DNA from: Galaxea fascicularis
Taxonomy: Eukaryota; Cnidaria; Anthozoa; Scleractinia; Euphylliidae
Direction of reading: 5' to 3'
NCBI GenBank assembly: GCA_948470475.1
Contig: OX419346.1
Coordinates: 18,254,004-18,318,003 of the forward strand
DNA: 64,000 bases
The notes beneath the pieces were generated by a model, which had not been told where the DNA came from, made no database searches, and saw only the letters and a list, made by a program, of their open reading frames with translations. Shown here piece by piece: positions 1-12,200 of this stretch (position 1 is its first letter; each line of letters begins with the position of its first letter). The position numbers were made by a program, and so were the translations under genes.

Positions 1-2974
1 TATTTTTTATAATTTTTCTACTTAGAAAACATCAGGCGCAAATAGGATGCGGACTTAGGTCTAAAGCTTTATGATCTAATGTTACGTTTTTTATCCAAGC
101 TGGATGGATGGACGGAAATTTGTGCTGCTTAGCATACTGTCGCTTAGCGTTCCGGCTCCTGCAATCGGCAGATGGAGATTCACATCAAACTTGTGAAGTA
201 ACTTTACTGGGCTACCCCCATGGGGAGCTTAGTCTAACACTACCTTTTGTACCTTCGGTTTTCTCGAGTGTCACAAATTTGGTCGTTTCGCACCCAAGTC
301 TTTTTTCTCTAATGTCCTAAATTTTGGTCCTTTCGCACCCAAGGAAACCCCCTTCAACCTCCTACAAGGCGAGTTTTCATTGGATCCAAATCGAGTAAAC
401 ACAAAGACACTCTAATATTGGCGATCATGTTTCGATCTTACTTTTTTTTTTTCGTTGCCTTGGTGGCCATTGTATTACAGGAGCCATGTATGGCAAGCTT
501 ACTGTTGTAACCGGGTTACTACAATTGTGCTTCGAGATCGTTCTACGTTTATTTTTGTGATATCGCTAAATGGGTCTATTTAAAATTGTAAACTGCATTG
601 CAGTTAAATCTGCTTAGGCCTTGATGGTCCAGTGGTACTATCACCCTTCCAACCAATGGCTATGCGGACGGGGATCGAGTTCAACTTTTCGTCTTCCTCT
701 TTTGCTTTTTACTGATTGATTTTTTTATACACACTGTTCCCGTACGTGGATTCAGTAATGAAATTTGTCTGCACACGTTTTCCTGCTCATGTTTTGTTAT
801 AAATAATTAATGTTAATACGTTATTATATACAAGAGTTCTGACACACTGACGCAAAATATGGTGAATATTGACACGAAATTACCAGAAAGACCAATGATG
901 TTAGTGTTCACTCATGCTTAGCTCTTAAAACATATATATATGTATAACCAACACATTGCTGATTCTTGTCTTGTTTTTTAAAAATGTACACGCGTAGTCC
1001 AGTTATACGCTCATAAAGCGTCCAGATTACCACGAGACAACATCTGCAATGAATAAAAACAGTGAAAACGGGCAAAGTCAAGGAAAAACGACTTTTATTT
1101 TATAAACAGAACCTAAGCTCACCGCCCACATGACCAATGGGAATTTTATCTGCGCAAGCACTCCCAGCTAACAGCGGATCCAATTATACATGCTGTCATC
1201 TGAATGGAAGGTTATTGTTTTTCAACTCTTAAAGCGAATGAAAGGATTCAACGCCTTAGCCTTTTCAAGTATCATCGTCAAAACGCGGACCGACACTTTG
1301 TATGTTAGGTAAATTATGATTTCTTCTAATCACTTTTTTTTACGGTGTGGCAATTAGCTTCTTAAGACACTTTATTTTCTACTTTGGATATCCATCGCAT
1401 GGAGAATATTGATCAGCCGAGTTTAATTACCAACTTCCACCGCATTCTAGTTGCGGTAGTAACTCAAAAGAACAGATGATAGTCTAATTTAAAATGCCTA
1501 AAATTGAATTCAACAAGCACTACTCAATATTTTTGTTGAAAAGAAGAAGTTGGTTCTGCCTTTCACAACGGTCTCCGAGAGTTAAGCCGCCTGCAAGTAA
1601 TTTTTCAGCTGTCGTGTAACTATTGTCAATGTGCTCGCAGCGCCGTGATAGTTTCAGGTGAGATTCTACTGATGTATGTAATCGGCTTTTTAAAATCTCG
1701 GTTAGGGTGGCTTATGGCTATTTTGAACTCGTTTGATACGACCTAATATTCGTTATGTATGATGACAAATGACATTTGTTGAATGAATTTGGACACCCGC
1801 GAACATCTTAGAGAAGTTAAATATTGAAAAACGAAATCAACTTTCCTTTTTGTATGACAAATAATGACAGTTGTTGTTGAATTTGGACATCTGCAAACAT
1901 CTCATAGAATTAAATTTGCAAAAACGAAATCAACTCCTCTTTTTGCATGACAAAGAAAAACAGACAGTCAAGGAGTTTACGTGGGTAATACAATTTTACA
2001 AAACGTGATGTCAAAGAGAGAACGTTAAAAAAATGAACACCGCAGGTTCTACGAAACGAAGAAAGCTCGTTCGAAATTGTGCATGAAGCTAAAACTCACC
2101 AGCTTACGAAACGAAAACGTTTCCCTCCGCCTAGTAATCTTGTGGAAAAAGAAAGACCTATCAGTACACGCAATAACAATTCTATACTAAATACATTCTG
2201 TGCAATACAAATATTGCCTACGGCCTACGACTGAAAGGTAAGATTTATAGCATGCTGAAGAGATAGTGTAATCAATAGACTATTGTCACTAAGTGTGACT
2301 ATAATTGCGAAAATAATTGGTATTCTGTATAAAAGAAAGACTATTTTCTCCCCTCTCAAGCATTGATAACTCTATATTACTCATTAATTTACCCATATCT
2401 AAATGATGGAAATTATTAATTTGTAGAAATACATATCAATCGAGATTAGAATCAGAGTTAGAAAATTACAAAAGAAGATAATCAGAATTATTCCATTTCC
2501 AGATATTACAGATCATACTCGCCCGTTTTTACAAAAAAGGCAGCTACTACATTAGCCTTTTCTCATGCACGTGAAAGGGATACCAACTGTTATTTGCCAA
2601 TTAAGTCACGCGAATTACGCAAGCTGTTTACGCCCAGCGTAACTACCGACGTGATGCCTCAGGCATATCACGTCCAAACTTTGGTCGAGATTCGTAGTCG
2701 CATATGTCAAGAAAAAAATTGCGTTTGCTTAGCATTTGCATAGAAATTACTATGGCAAAAATGTACAAGTCTGCACATACTTAACCTGGCAAAGGCAAAT
2801 TTAATTCAGATTAGAGCTCCAAATCTACCACACAATTGCTTGATTCGCAAACGTTTCGTCGAGTGTTAGTACACCTTTACAGCGTATCAGTTTCTATTTC
2901 GGTGTGTGGGGGCTTATTTCTGTCTTGTTCTACTTCTAGGCTTCCAGGCTGACGATTCAGTACCTTCATTAGCT
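1..2974. other. no gene recognised upstream of the GPCR
   Basis: AT-rich sequence with only short chance reading frames. I see no splice-supported exon or known domain. A weak tRNA-like remnant is listed separately. An upstream non-coding exon or promoter of the GPCR may lie here: a pyrimidine-rich run followed by AG at about 2939-2948 could be a splice acceptor before the GPCR start codon. Confidence 0.4.
618..686 (+). repeat. degenerate tRNA-like (SINE-type) remnant
   Basis: The stretch contains a good RNA polymerase III A-box-like motif (TGGTCCAGTGG) and, about 40 bases on, an imperfect B-box-like motif (GGATCGAGTTC). Spacing resembles a tRNA, but the acceptor stem does not pair well, so I read it as a tRNA-derived SINE head rather than a functional tRNA gene. 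Confidence 0.25.
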
Positions 2975-5900
2975 ATGTCCTCGTACGCGGAATCAAAATC
3001 AGCTCAGATTGCTATCACAACAGTACATTCCTTACTGGCCATCTTAAATCTTACCGGGAACACACTGGTCTGTGCTGTGATAGTCAAGAACCCAGACATG
3101 AGGTAACCTGGTCCTTTTCTGAGTAGCTATATACCACACTGTAAGGTTCCTTATTAAGCTGCCGTGGAATCGCAGTGGGATAAGTAAATTAAATGGCAGC
3201 GCTATCTCGCTGGCGTCCTGTAAATACATTACATCTGTGGTGGTTTAAAGTGTCAATACAGATCGCAGATCTTCAGATAAGCAAGTTTCTTCAAATTTGG
3301 GTTTTAAGGTTAAAGTAATGATCAACGTGTTATCTCTATTTAAAAAAAATCTTGAAAAAGACTAATATTGGCCGAGAAATGGTGGTTTTACGTTTTTGCA
3401 GGAAGTAAAAGATTATTTTGATTGACATTCTTAGCGCTGCTTTCGCGAAACATATTTTTCATTTGAAGAGGACACTTAAAAGAGCTAAAACTCAAAGGGA
3501 ATTTGTTCGTTTGCCCTCAAATTTGGACAGTAGCTATAAAGAACAGAAATGTTCATGGGAAATTTTTTTACCTCAAAATATTTTTTCTCCGAGTGCGATT
3601 TTTGTACGATATCTCCAGACGTTTTTAATACTATTTCGAAAATGTTCTGTAACTGTTCACCGTAATTGACTACGGCAAAATACAGACACTTTTTTAGCGT
3701 TTGGGTCTGGAAACTGAGGGATAAGTTAAACTAGCGAAAGATAAAATTCGCTTTGACTTGTGGGTTTAAAAAGGTGATTTGGACGCTCGCAATTAGAGGT
3801 CGTGAAAAATTCGACAATTTATTTTTATTTCAAAATTTTTGGTATAGGTTGATAGCAAGCTTCTAAGCTTTAATTTGAAATAGCGGTCTACGTATTAGCA
3901 GTTTAAACCCGGCAGACACGCTACATCGCTTGGACACGAGCCGAGACAACCCTTAATTGCCGTAGTAAGCCGTTTGCTTGCTGTGGTTACATTTAAGTCC
4001 CTGTCGTTTCTTGTTGAACTGCAGTGGAATGGAAGTGGTATAAACTTAATTGATGACGTATCTCATTAACTTGCTGCTGCCTTCATTATCATTAAACACG
4101 CACGTCTAGAAATGATCATGCTACTCGAGTTATTTACGATTTCTATTCACTTCAGTCATGGCGGCCATGCTAGTGATCAAAACAATGGCCGGTTTATCTT
4201 ATGGCAACTAAACTTTAATTTATGCAAACTCTATTGTATATTATCACCAACATGGCCATGAAAATGGTTGATGATATTTGGGAACATTAAGGCTACGAAC
4301 ACTTCGCACTTTGTGATGTCGGCCATAAGAAGAATGAATCCCCTGGCATTATCGCTTGATCTATGATCAGTGTTAAATAGTAAACCACTTTAAACCTTAT
4401 TTCCACAGAAAAACAATTCACTACCTACTTATGAATATGGCCATCGCCGACATGACTGTAGCCATATTTTTTGCGCCACGGTACATTTTTATAACCGCTT
4501 TCACTCACCCGGATGGAGTGACTGGTACAATCCTCTGCGAATTGGTAACAGGAGGTAACCTTGCCTGGATTGCAAGTGGTGCTTCAGTGTTTACTCTGGT
4601 TTCCATAGCATTTGAGCGCCACCATGCAGTGATTAATCCCTATGAGAAAGCGTGCAAGATTACCAAACGAACATTAAAGGCAAGCTAAAGATTACTGTAA
4701 TTATCGATATTTTAATTAGTTTTAAAGTTTGAGATACTTCCTAATCTCAGAAGATACTGTTTGAATAAAGTATTTTTTACGCTTTCTGTACGGCTAAAAA
4801 TTGAAAGAAAATAAGTGTTAAGAAGTCGGTACCTAGAAACCGCTATTATCCCTTTAATTGTCATTGTTGGTACCACTGTCCTTGGCATTATCACTATTAG
4901 TGTCATTATCATCGCCATTTTTATGGTCAGCGCCATTGCCATTGTAGTGTCGTTGGCATTCACACTGCCATTGCCAGTCGGATTGTCATCGCCATTCTCA
5001 CTGCCAGTGCCATTGTTACTGTCATTGATGTTGTCAATGCCATTGTCATTTTGATTGCCATTCTCGTTGTCAGTCATTCTCATTGTCACCGCCGTTGGCA
5101 TTGTCGTTGCCACTGTCATTGTCAGTCATAGTCATTGTCATTGCCATTGTCATCGGCATAGTCATAGTCATAGTCGGTCATTGTCACTGTCATTGTGACG
5201 GTCATGGCTATGGCCATGGTCACTGTCACGACAATTCAAACTTCAGACAAGACGTTTGATTTTTTCCTTTCCCCACTTGGGTGGGGGTAAGGGGGGGGGC
5301 ACTATGCGCCTACCTCCACATCCGTGTGTAACGTGCTTTTTACTCGATCCACTTCCAGGTACTCATTCCTTGCTCTTGGATATTTGGACTCATTATGATG
5401 ATCCCAGATATCCTGTATAAAAGGTTCAACAAAGAAGCGCACTGGTGCACGGCTGCATGGCCCGCACAGTGGATACCAAAAGCCTACAGCATAGCTTGGT
5501 TGTTGTTCACGTCGTTTTTCCCAGTTTTGATGATGGCCGTCCTATACTCCAGAGTTGTGTTCGCGTTATGGTGCACACGTGAAGATTCTGACCCCGTTAA
5601 CAACCAGCAACAGGTCAATTAATAGCTTACACCTTATATCTATTCAGACTCGGTTGTGGCTGGTGCTGCGTGTCAGGCCGAACTTTTTTAACTGTGTTCA
5701 TAACATACGAGGAACAATTATTGAGCACTAATTGGACGAAATGGAAGACATTTTTTCGTAGTCTTTTTCTCATGACGATTACTCGCTTCAGCTTGGTTCA
5801 GCTCCGCCGCATACACTCATTCCCAGAACTACTCGTCTTCATTTGGATTCATATGAGATCCAAGTGAAGTGCTTCACATACAGTCAACTCTCTCATAGCG

Positions 5901-7034
5901 ACCACTTCTCGTAAGCGACCACCTCACGTAAGCGACCACCTCGTAAACAACCGTTTTGTCTCTCAGTTAAATGCTGTTCCCAGAGCTCTCTCGTAAGCGC
6001 CCACCACTAAAATTTCTAAAGCGACCGCGACCACTTTTTAGGCCAGAAATTTGACATATTCTTTTGTTTTCTGTTTCTGATAAGCGACCAACCAACATAA
6101 TCATGTATGGTCGTTAGTAAATCACTACTCAGAAGTGACAAAAGTTCATTTTTTAATGACGCTACCCCGTTGTTTTCCTAGGTTTTGTTCCATTTAAATT
6201 TCAGGTGATTTTCATTAACATGAGACACATTGACAAGTACTGTACACTCCACTCTATTGTTGCATGAGAAAAAAATCAAATAAATTAGTTTCTATTTGAC
6301 TAATTCTAGCTGATTAGGTAATATGTTTATGTAATTAATTGATCAATCCAGTGTTAGACTTATTTTTTTTTCTTTCCCGTAAGCGACCACTTTGTTGTAC
6401 ACCAAGGGTGGTCGCTTACGAGAGAGTTGACTGTACATACATCGATGTCCTAACATGGTGACCAAAATGTGAACTCAAATGACATCGACCGATACCCACG
6501 CAACTGACGTCGGAAAACGATATGATTAGTAAGTGTTCTCCTTTGAACGCAATGAAACGGCAACGGCAATCAGATTTCGAAAAGTAGGCTTTACCGCAAA
6601 TTGGAATATTTCAGCTCACAATAAAAGTGTGAAGGTTACAATTTCGATTGAGCGATTATTCGACCAGTCATTGCGCGCACAATTCTTCGAACTTTTAATG
6701 ATTAAATTTCTTTCATTTGCAGGCTGTGATGAGGATGCGAAAACGCGTTACTTTGATGGTAGTCAGCGTCAGTTCTATATTTGCAGTATGTTGGCTAACC
6801 GACTCCATTAGCTACGTCGTCAGCTTCTACACAGCCGCGCACACTTTCAATGATGTAACATACGTAGCAACCTCAATAATGATAATGCTCAATGCGGCCA
6901 TTAATCCTATAATTTACGCTCTGGTTAGCAAACAATTCAGAGATAAAATGAAAGCCTGGTCTCCATTTGATCGCAGACGACCGCGGATCGCGGATCGCAG
7001 ATTACAGATCGCACAAAGTTCTGCGATCGTCTGA
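2975..7034 (+). CDS. rhodopsin-class (class A) G protein-coupled receptor, 4 exons
   Basis: A seven-transmembrane receptor, probably for a neuropeptide or amine; the ligand cannot be told. My exon model is 2975-3102, 4409-4679, 5359-5613 and 6723-7034; phases agree and give 321 aa. The start is the ATG at 2975; the frame is open upstream, but only non-ATG codons precede it. Visible signatures: N1.50 in LTGNTLV (TM1), D57 in NMAIADM (TM2), C86 before TM3, ERH at 112-114 in place of the usual DRY, the partner Cys in HWC of extracellular loop 2, CWLTD in TM6 where CWxP is usual, and NPIIY in TM7. Intron 2 begins with GC (AAG|GCAAGC) rather than GT. The cytoplasmic tail is short and partly encoded by a small tandem repeat. 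Introns hold a simple repeat and a mariner-like MITE. Expansion of such receptors is typical of cnidarians; subfamily is not assigned. Confidence 0.85.
4859..5225 (+). repeat. (GTCATT/GCCATT)n simple repeat in GPCR intron 2
   Basis: Imperfect six-base tandem repeats of the form GTCATT, GCCATT and GTCACT run for about 365 bases. Open reading frames over this stretch on both strands (N/D/G-rich or I/V-rich) are products of the repeat and not genes. Confidence 0.8.
5881..6433. mobile_element. non-autonomous mariner/pogo-type element with TA flanks
   Basis: The 553-bp stretch begins CAGTCAACTCTCTC and ends with its inverted complement (GAGAGAGTTGACTG), and is flanked on both sides by TA, the target site of Tc1/mariner-superfamily transposons. 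Inside, next to both ends, are several copies of the motif GTAAGCGACCAC in inverted orientation. No transposase frame is present. It sits in GPCR intron 3. Confidence 0.7.
6968..7031 (+). repeat. short GATCGCAGA-type tandem repeat in GPCR exon 4
   Basis: About six imperfect copies of a 7-10 base unit (GATCGCAGA, GATCGCG, GATCGCACA) lie inside the last exon and encode the Arg/Ile-rich end of the receptor tail. Related motifs continue in the 3' flank to about 7160. Confidence 0.55.
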
Positions 7035-7438
7035 AGTCGTGTGGAAAAACACTGTTCTGTGATTGTTAGCGACCCAGCGACTTTGACCGAAGTCAATGGT
7101 TCTATGTTCTGCGATCGTCCATCAGTTTTGATCAATTGCAATCGTGCGATCACATGGAAACCAAAGCGAATGATGTGCAGAGACAGCCGCTTAACAGGAA
7201 ACAAGATCCACCCTGATGGAGAACACTTTCCAGAGAAAGTCAGCGGGTTTTTAGAACGTTAGTGCTTTCGTTTATTTTATCCCCTTATATTTATCTGTAT
7301 ATTTGTCGTTGTAAGCTTCCTTTAAAGTAGCTTTTCAGCCGAACTGCGTTTCACGTTAATATAAACTAAGGTTTCTACTTCTTTCTTATTTTTCTGAATA
7401 AAGAACGAGACGAGTGTTGCCAACCTTACATCAGAGGC

Positions 7439-7527
7439 GAGTTACTCGAAGCATGGTTAGTGCTAACCCAGGATAAATACCCTGACACTTAACCAATGGT
7501 TAGCACTAACAATGCTTCGAGCAACTC
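7439..7527. mobile_element. short inverted-repeat element (MITE-like hairpin)
   Basis: Arms of about 30 bases (GAGTTACTCGAAGCATGGTT and onward, against its near-complement ending at 7527) flank a ~30-base loop. It is compatible with a fold-back MITE, or with the two ends of one after loss of its middle. Confidence 0.6.
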
Positions 7528-9212
7528 AGCTCAGAGTTCAAAAACGTTCCAAAATACTGAATTTCTTACAATAAAAAGTACCCGAAATACAACATGCCCT
7601 CCGCAAAAGCTCAGGACTTCTTTTCGTAATTTTATGGCAGGTTGAGCTTAACCTTGTTTGAGTACAGACAAAAGCACCATTTAAACCTTTCATAAGTTAA
7701 AAATTTTACTACCAGACGTCATTATATGGAAATACATAAAAATCTCAGTCGATAGAACTATTTAAAAATTGTCCAAAAATTCTACAATATCGTAGTTTCG
7801 TAAAAAAATAGTGTCTACATGACTGGATGTGTAAACGATTATGATGGAATATTCTGGTATCTGAGGGTTTTGTTTTTACTCATTTAAGCAAAACCGACGA
7901 AAACGATATCTACAACTCACCTACGAATTATTGGGTTGTACCGAAACACCTGATTTGTGTACCTACAGGCCCTAATTGGCTGCTTTCTACCGGCACGCAT
8001 TATACACAAAATGTACGCTTCCAGAAACGCAATTTCACAGTTGACTTCCCATTCCTTTCCTTTTTCATGCACGATAATTTGATTTGTTGAAAGCCTACCT
8101 GTAAAATACTCGGAATATAATCATGTCATTACCCTACGTGGTTGTTACAGTTTAGATCTTGACTTTACTGAGCGTTAATTGACAACAACCCCGTGATTCT
8201 GCTAACGTGCCCCCCACTGGAACAGTCTGCCCCATAATGTCATATCTCAACTTGTCTCGTTGGTGCCCGAAAAGAAATTAAATTCGCCATACTCTCCCGG
8301 GTGTCGGGCCACCCAGTCCTACCAGCAAAACAGCACATCGATTGAAATTTTTGCCAGTCAAAACTTGCCTAAATTGCCTGAACGACCAGAGAGACACCTT
8401 CACCCGTGAACCGCCATGTTTATTAGTAAACATCGTTGGCGCCACAGTCAGCATGAAACCGCCTCTCGCCTCTGTTTTCTTTCAGGGGCTTGTCTCCACC
8501 CTCATACCAGCTTAATGATGCTGTCCTAAGGGCTTCTGTTAACGAAAATAGCTTGAAAAACAGTTATAAAGTGATAAACCTACCGGATTTGATCTGACAA
8601 ACTGCTCCAGTGAACATCAACCGCTGCTGTGGATCACGTGACAACTAAACTTGAACCCGTGGTGTCTTAAAACCGCAGATATTGTATTGATGACTATTTA
8701 TCGTCAAGTTACTACTGCAAAAACTAAGGATACCTGGTATTTAAAGCGTTAAGGAAATAAAATTAGGAAAACGATTTGTATCGCACAGTAAATTGATTTG
8801 GGCTTGTTCCTTCTCTCGACGATAATAGAGGTAACTCTGTGAACGTTCCTTGTCACTCATGATTGAAGGTCTAGATTGTTTCAATTAATTAATGCAGCAA
8901 TTACAGAGCGAAAAGTTTTGCTTTGTTTTGTCGCTTGTGCTTACGAGAATCGCCAAGCGAAGAAAAAAATTGTGCAACGCCCCAAGTCCGACCCGCTCAG
9001 AAGCCAATCAAATTGCTGATACCATAAATGCTATGTTGTAAGAAGGCGAAACGCGCTTTTGTTCCATCGACCGTCGGTGAGAGAGCTACGAACAACATAA
9101 AATGGTAGTCTCACTCTTCACTTTGTTACATTGGGGAAGCAACAAAATTATATGGGAGGCACTCCGTTCTCTGTCCTTCTTTCTAGAAGCGTGAAGAAAT
9201 TTTACTAAGCTT
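7528..9212. other. intergenic region between the convergent GPCR and nischarin genes
   Basis: The GPCR (+) and nischarin (-) converge here. I see no coding exon or recognisable repeat. The 3' untranslated regions of both genes should lie in it, but I could not assign polyadenylation sites with confidence. Confidence 0.4.
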
Positions 9213-12200
9213 CTAATTCTTGGCTTTCATCACCGGGAGGGCTCCGCCGTGAATGTCCGTCCACAGCTTGCAGATAAGACTTAACGCCTTTTCCTTCTCT
9301 TCGTATGTCTGCGCGACAATCCGCCAAGAGATGTCAGGTTCTTCTGAATTAGCCATGTGATGCGTTATCACGCATAAATCTCCCATGCTAGCCGAATTAA
9401 AGCCATCAGGGACGTCCTCGTCCTGATGCCGAGTCGGCGAGAAAACCAGTTTGAAGTCACACGAGTTGAAGTCACTGAACTCCACGCGTGACAGCGATTG
9501 AATGTCACGCAAGTCTTGCACGCTATATTGCGGGTTCTCGGGAAGTCCAGTTGCGAATAACGGCAGCGGGTAATTAACATGATCCTCGATGCACAGACAT
9601 AAAGACTTGTCCATGATCACAAGAGTTCGTGGTTTTTCGGTTTTCGTCTCCGTTTCGTGAAATACTAACAGATAAACAAGGATGACGACATCCGAGAGTT
9701 GCGTACAGTCAACTGAGCGGTGACTAAACTCAGCTATATCGTCTTTGAGGATTTCCAAAGTGTCGTCGTTTGGGTAAATAAACCTCACTCCACTGTTAAC
9801 ATGGTGGTAGTCGGCCTTCGTGTACTCGCTCGGATTAGCATCGGTAATCGACTGCGAGTCGTAGATACTCGTAGTAAGCGTGTCCACTCTCGGAGGTGTC
9901 GGCGTACTGCTGTGTGTCGATAACAAGATCGTGTTTAAACATTCCAAAAACGTGTTCGTGAGGTGGAAGTCACGCGTGACAAATGTGAAAGTATCTTCTT
10001 TCAATTCAGTCTCAAGTCTAATAGTTTGATCAAACAAACCAACACAAACTTGACGCAGACTGCTAATAGGAATGAAATTAAAGTAAATCGTTGGTTTAGC
10101 GTCTTCAGGCCCCTCGCACACCTTCAGTTTCACTCCTCTTCTCTTGTTAATGGAGTTTTTATGTTCTCGGTCTGCTAAAATGTACACGTACAAATTACTA
10201 ACCAAGACGGAGACTTGGAATTCCAGCGAAGGGAAAAGATACGGAATACAGCCGGTCCACAAAACGTGAAGAAGCGTTTCTTCTTCGTCTTGGCTTTTCT
10301 GCGAGATGCACTTACGAAAGAAGCTATCTAGCACTTTCCGTTCGAGCCCTACTAAGCTCTCCAAGCCGGCTAGTACATTCGCTTTCAAAATTGGTATATT
10401 GTCCGACCCTACCCTCCGATGGGTCTTTTTTGTTTCCGTAGGGGTACTCACGGGAGTATGCTGCGGGCCGATAGAAGACGTTGAATCAAGAAATCCCTTG
10501 GGGTCTTTGTCGTCACGAGAACCAGGAAACGACTTGGGCTTCGAAAAAGTAACTTTGAGATCTGCTTGAAATTTATCTTTCCAGACTTCTGAAAGAAACC
10601 GTTGAAGCTGCATGCGCTCGTCCGCGGCTCGAAAAATTAAATGCCAGCAGTTCTGCTCACCAGCGGGTGTTGCCTCGAGTTCCTCCTGCTCGAAAATCAA
10701 GGATAAGCCATAAATGCCGAAGAATTCACATGCACGGCCACCAAGTTCAAACACCTCCAACCCAATGATTCTACTAATGGGCTCTGACTTAGTAATCACC
10801 CACTGGGGTGTAGACGGTGGCGCCCGCACGAATGAGGGCAGCGGCCAGTGCACGTGGTCTTCGTCGCACAGAAATATCTGCGAGTTTGTTACGATCAAGC
10901 TTCGGAGCACCTTCGTAAGACTTCCGTTCTCTTCCATGCGATGCGTGTTGCCTTCTGGGATTTCTCGGACGATAGAATACATAAGCAAATCCTGGTTGTC
11001 TGTCGGTGAAACGGCTCCGGATTTCTCAAGCTCTGACTTTAACTTCGTGATTTTTTCTTCGTCAGGAAATGTCAGCTTGGGAAGACTTCCTGATGAAAAC
11101 TGTCTTCTGATGCGAGGAGCCTGGCTGTGTTCCTCCTCGTGTAGGGGCTCTCCGAGGACATCTCTCAACGTGACAAAAAAATTGTCCGTTTTTTCGGCAT
11201 CACGTGTGAGCACGGTAAACGTCCCTCGGGGACCATCAAGCTTCACCTCCATTCTAAATCCTTGATCATACAAACCGAACACCACCTAGAAGAGAGGTAA
11301 AGATTTATTGAAAGAAAAACCAAGCCACCATTTGAATAGTTTACAACCAACGCAAGATTCAGTAAGAGCCAACTTAAAGCTACATTGCAGGTCACAAATG
11401 TTGGGACTGTTTCCAATTTCCTTATCTTGACGGTCGCACAACATTGCTTAGCGGAAGTCAGAAAAAAGGGACTGAGGGAACAAAGAGATACAGTGAAAAA
11501 TGGATGAATAAAAAATCTGGTGGAGAGTTCTCTGGTGTCTCTTAGCACCTGATGACAACATGAAACGTAGTATATTACGATAAAATTGCTACCCAATAAT
11601 GAATCTATGGTGAACATTAAGATGTCGGTGTGAGACACGAAAAAATGGCCTCACAGTTCTGTTTATCTTCTGTTTTTGTTATTTTGACTGTAGATTTGCT
11701 TGTGCTCCTCGGTCGAACGGTTCGTATCATCTTCCAAAGGTCACGATTTTTACTGTGTTATGTTCACTTTATAACTTTCTTGACAGACAAAGCGATGTGG
11801 TCATATGCCCACAAGAAAAATATCACAATTTGCATTCTCTCTGGAAAGACACAGTGTCGAGAGACCTACAAGACTCTGAACATTCCTTCGAAGAGGCAAC
11901 AGTGGTAGCGCAGGACCGCAAGGAGTGGCGATCGTTTGTGTTGGCGGTATGTGGGCTCGGCCCATGGCAGCAGTAGTATAATATATAATATATATTACAG
12001 TTCTCATATATTTCGGATGCTACATGTTGGGAGAATTTGTGTAAGAGTCAACTCAACTGATCCCTTGTGATCATCTCCTGTATTCTCATGCTCTGTATGC
12101 TTGATGAACTACTGATATGATAAGGGGAATTTAGATGGTGGTCACTACAGAGTGTTTTCACATGACGTCACCGCGGCCATGTTGGCGTCCCAAACTAAAC

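Noticed and set aside
618..686. Functional tRNA gene
   Set aside because: Only the A-box is good; stems do not pair and the B-box is degenerate.
4712..5119. Asn/Asp/Gly-rich 135-codon frame on the minus strand
   Set aside because: It is a translation of the GTCATT-type simple repeat within a GPCR intron.
10714..11265. 183-codon plus-strand frame opposite nischarin exon 21
   Set aside because: Shadow of the conserved minus-strand coding exon.
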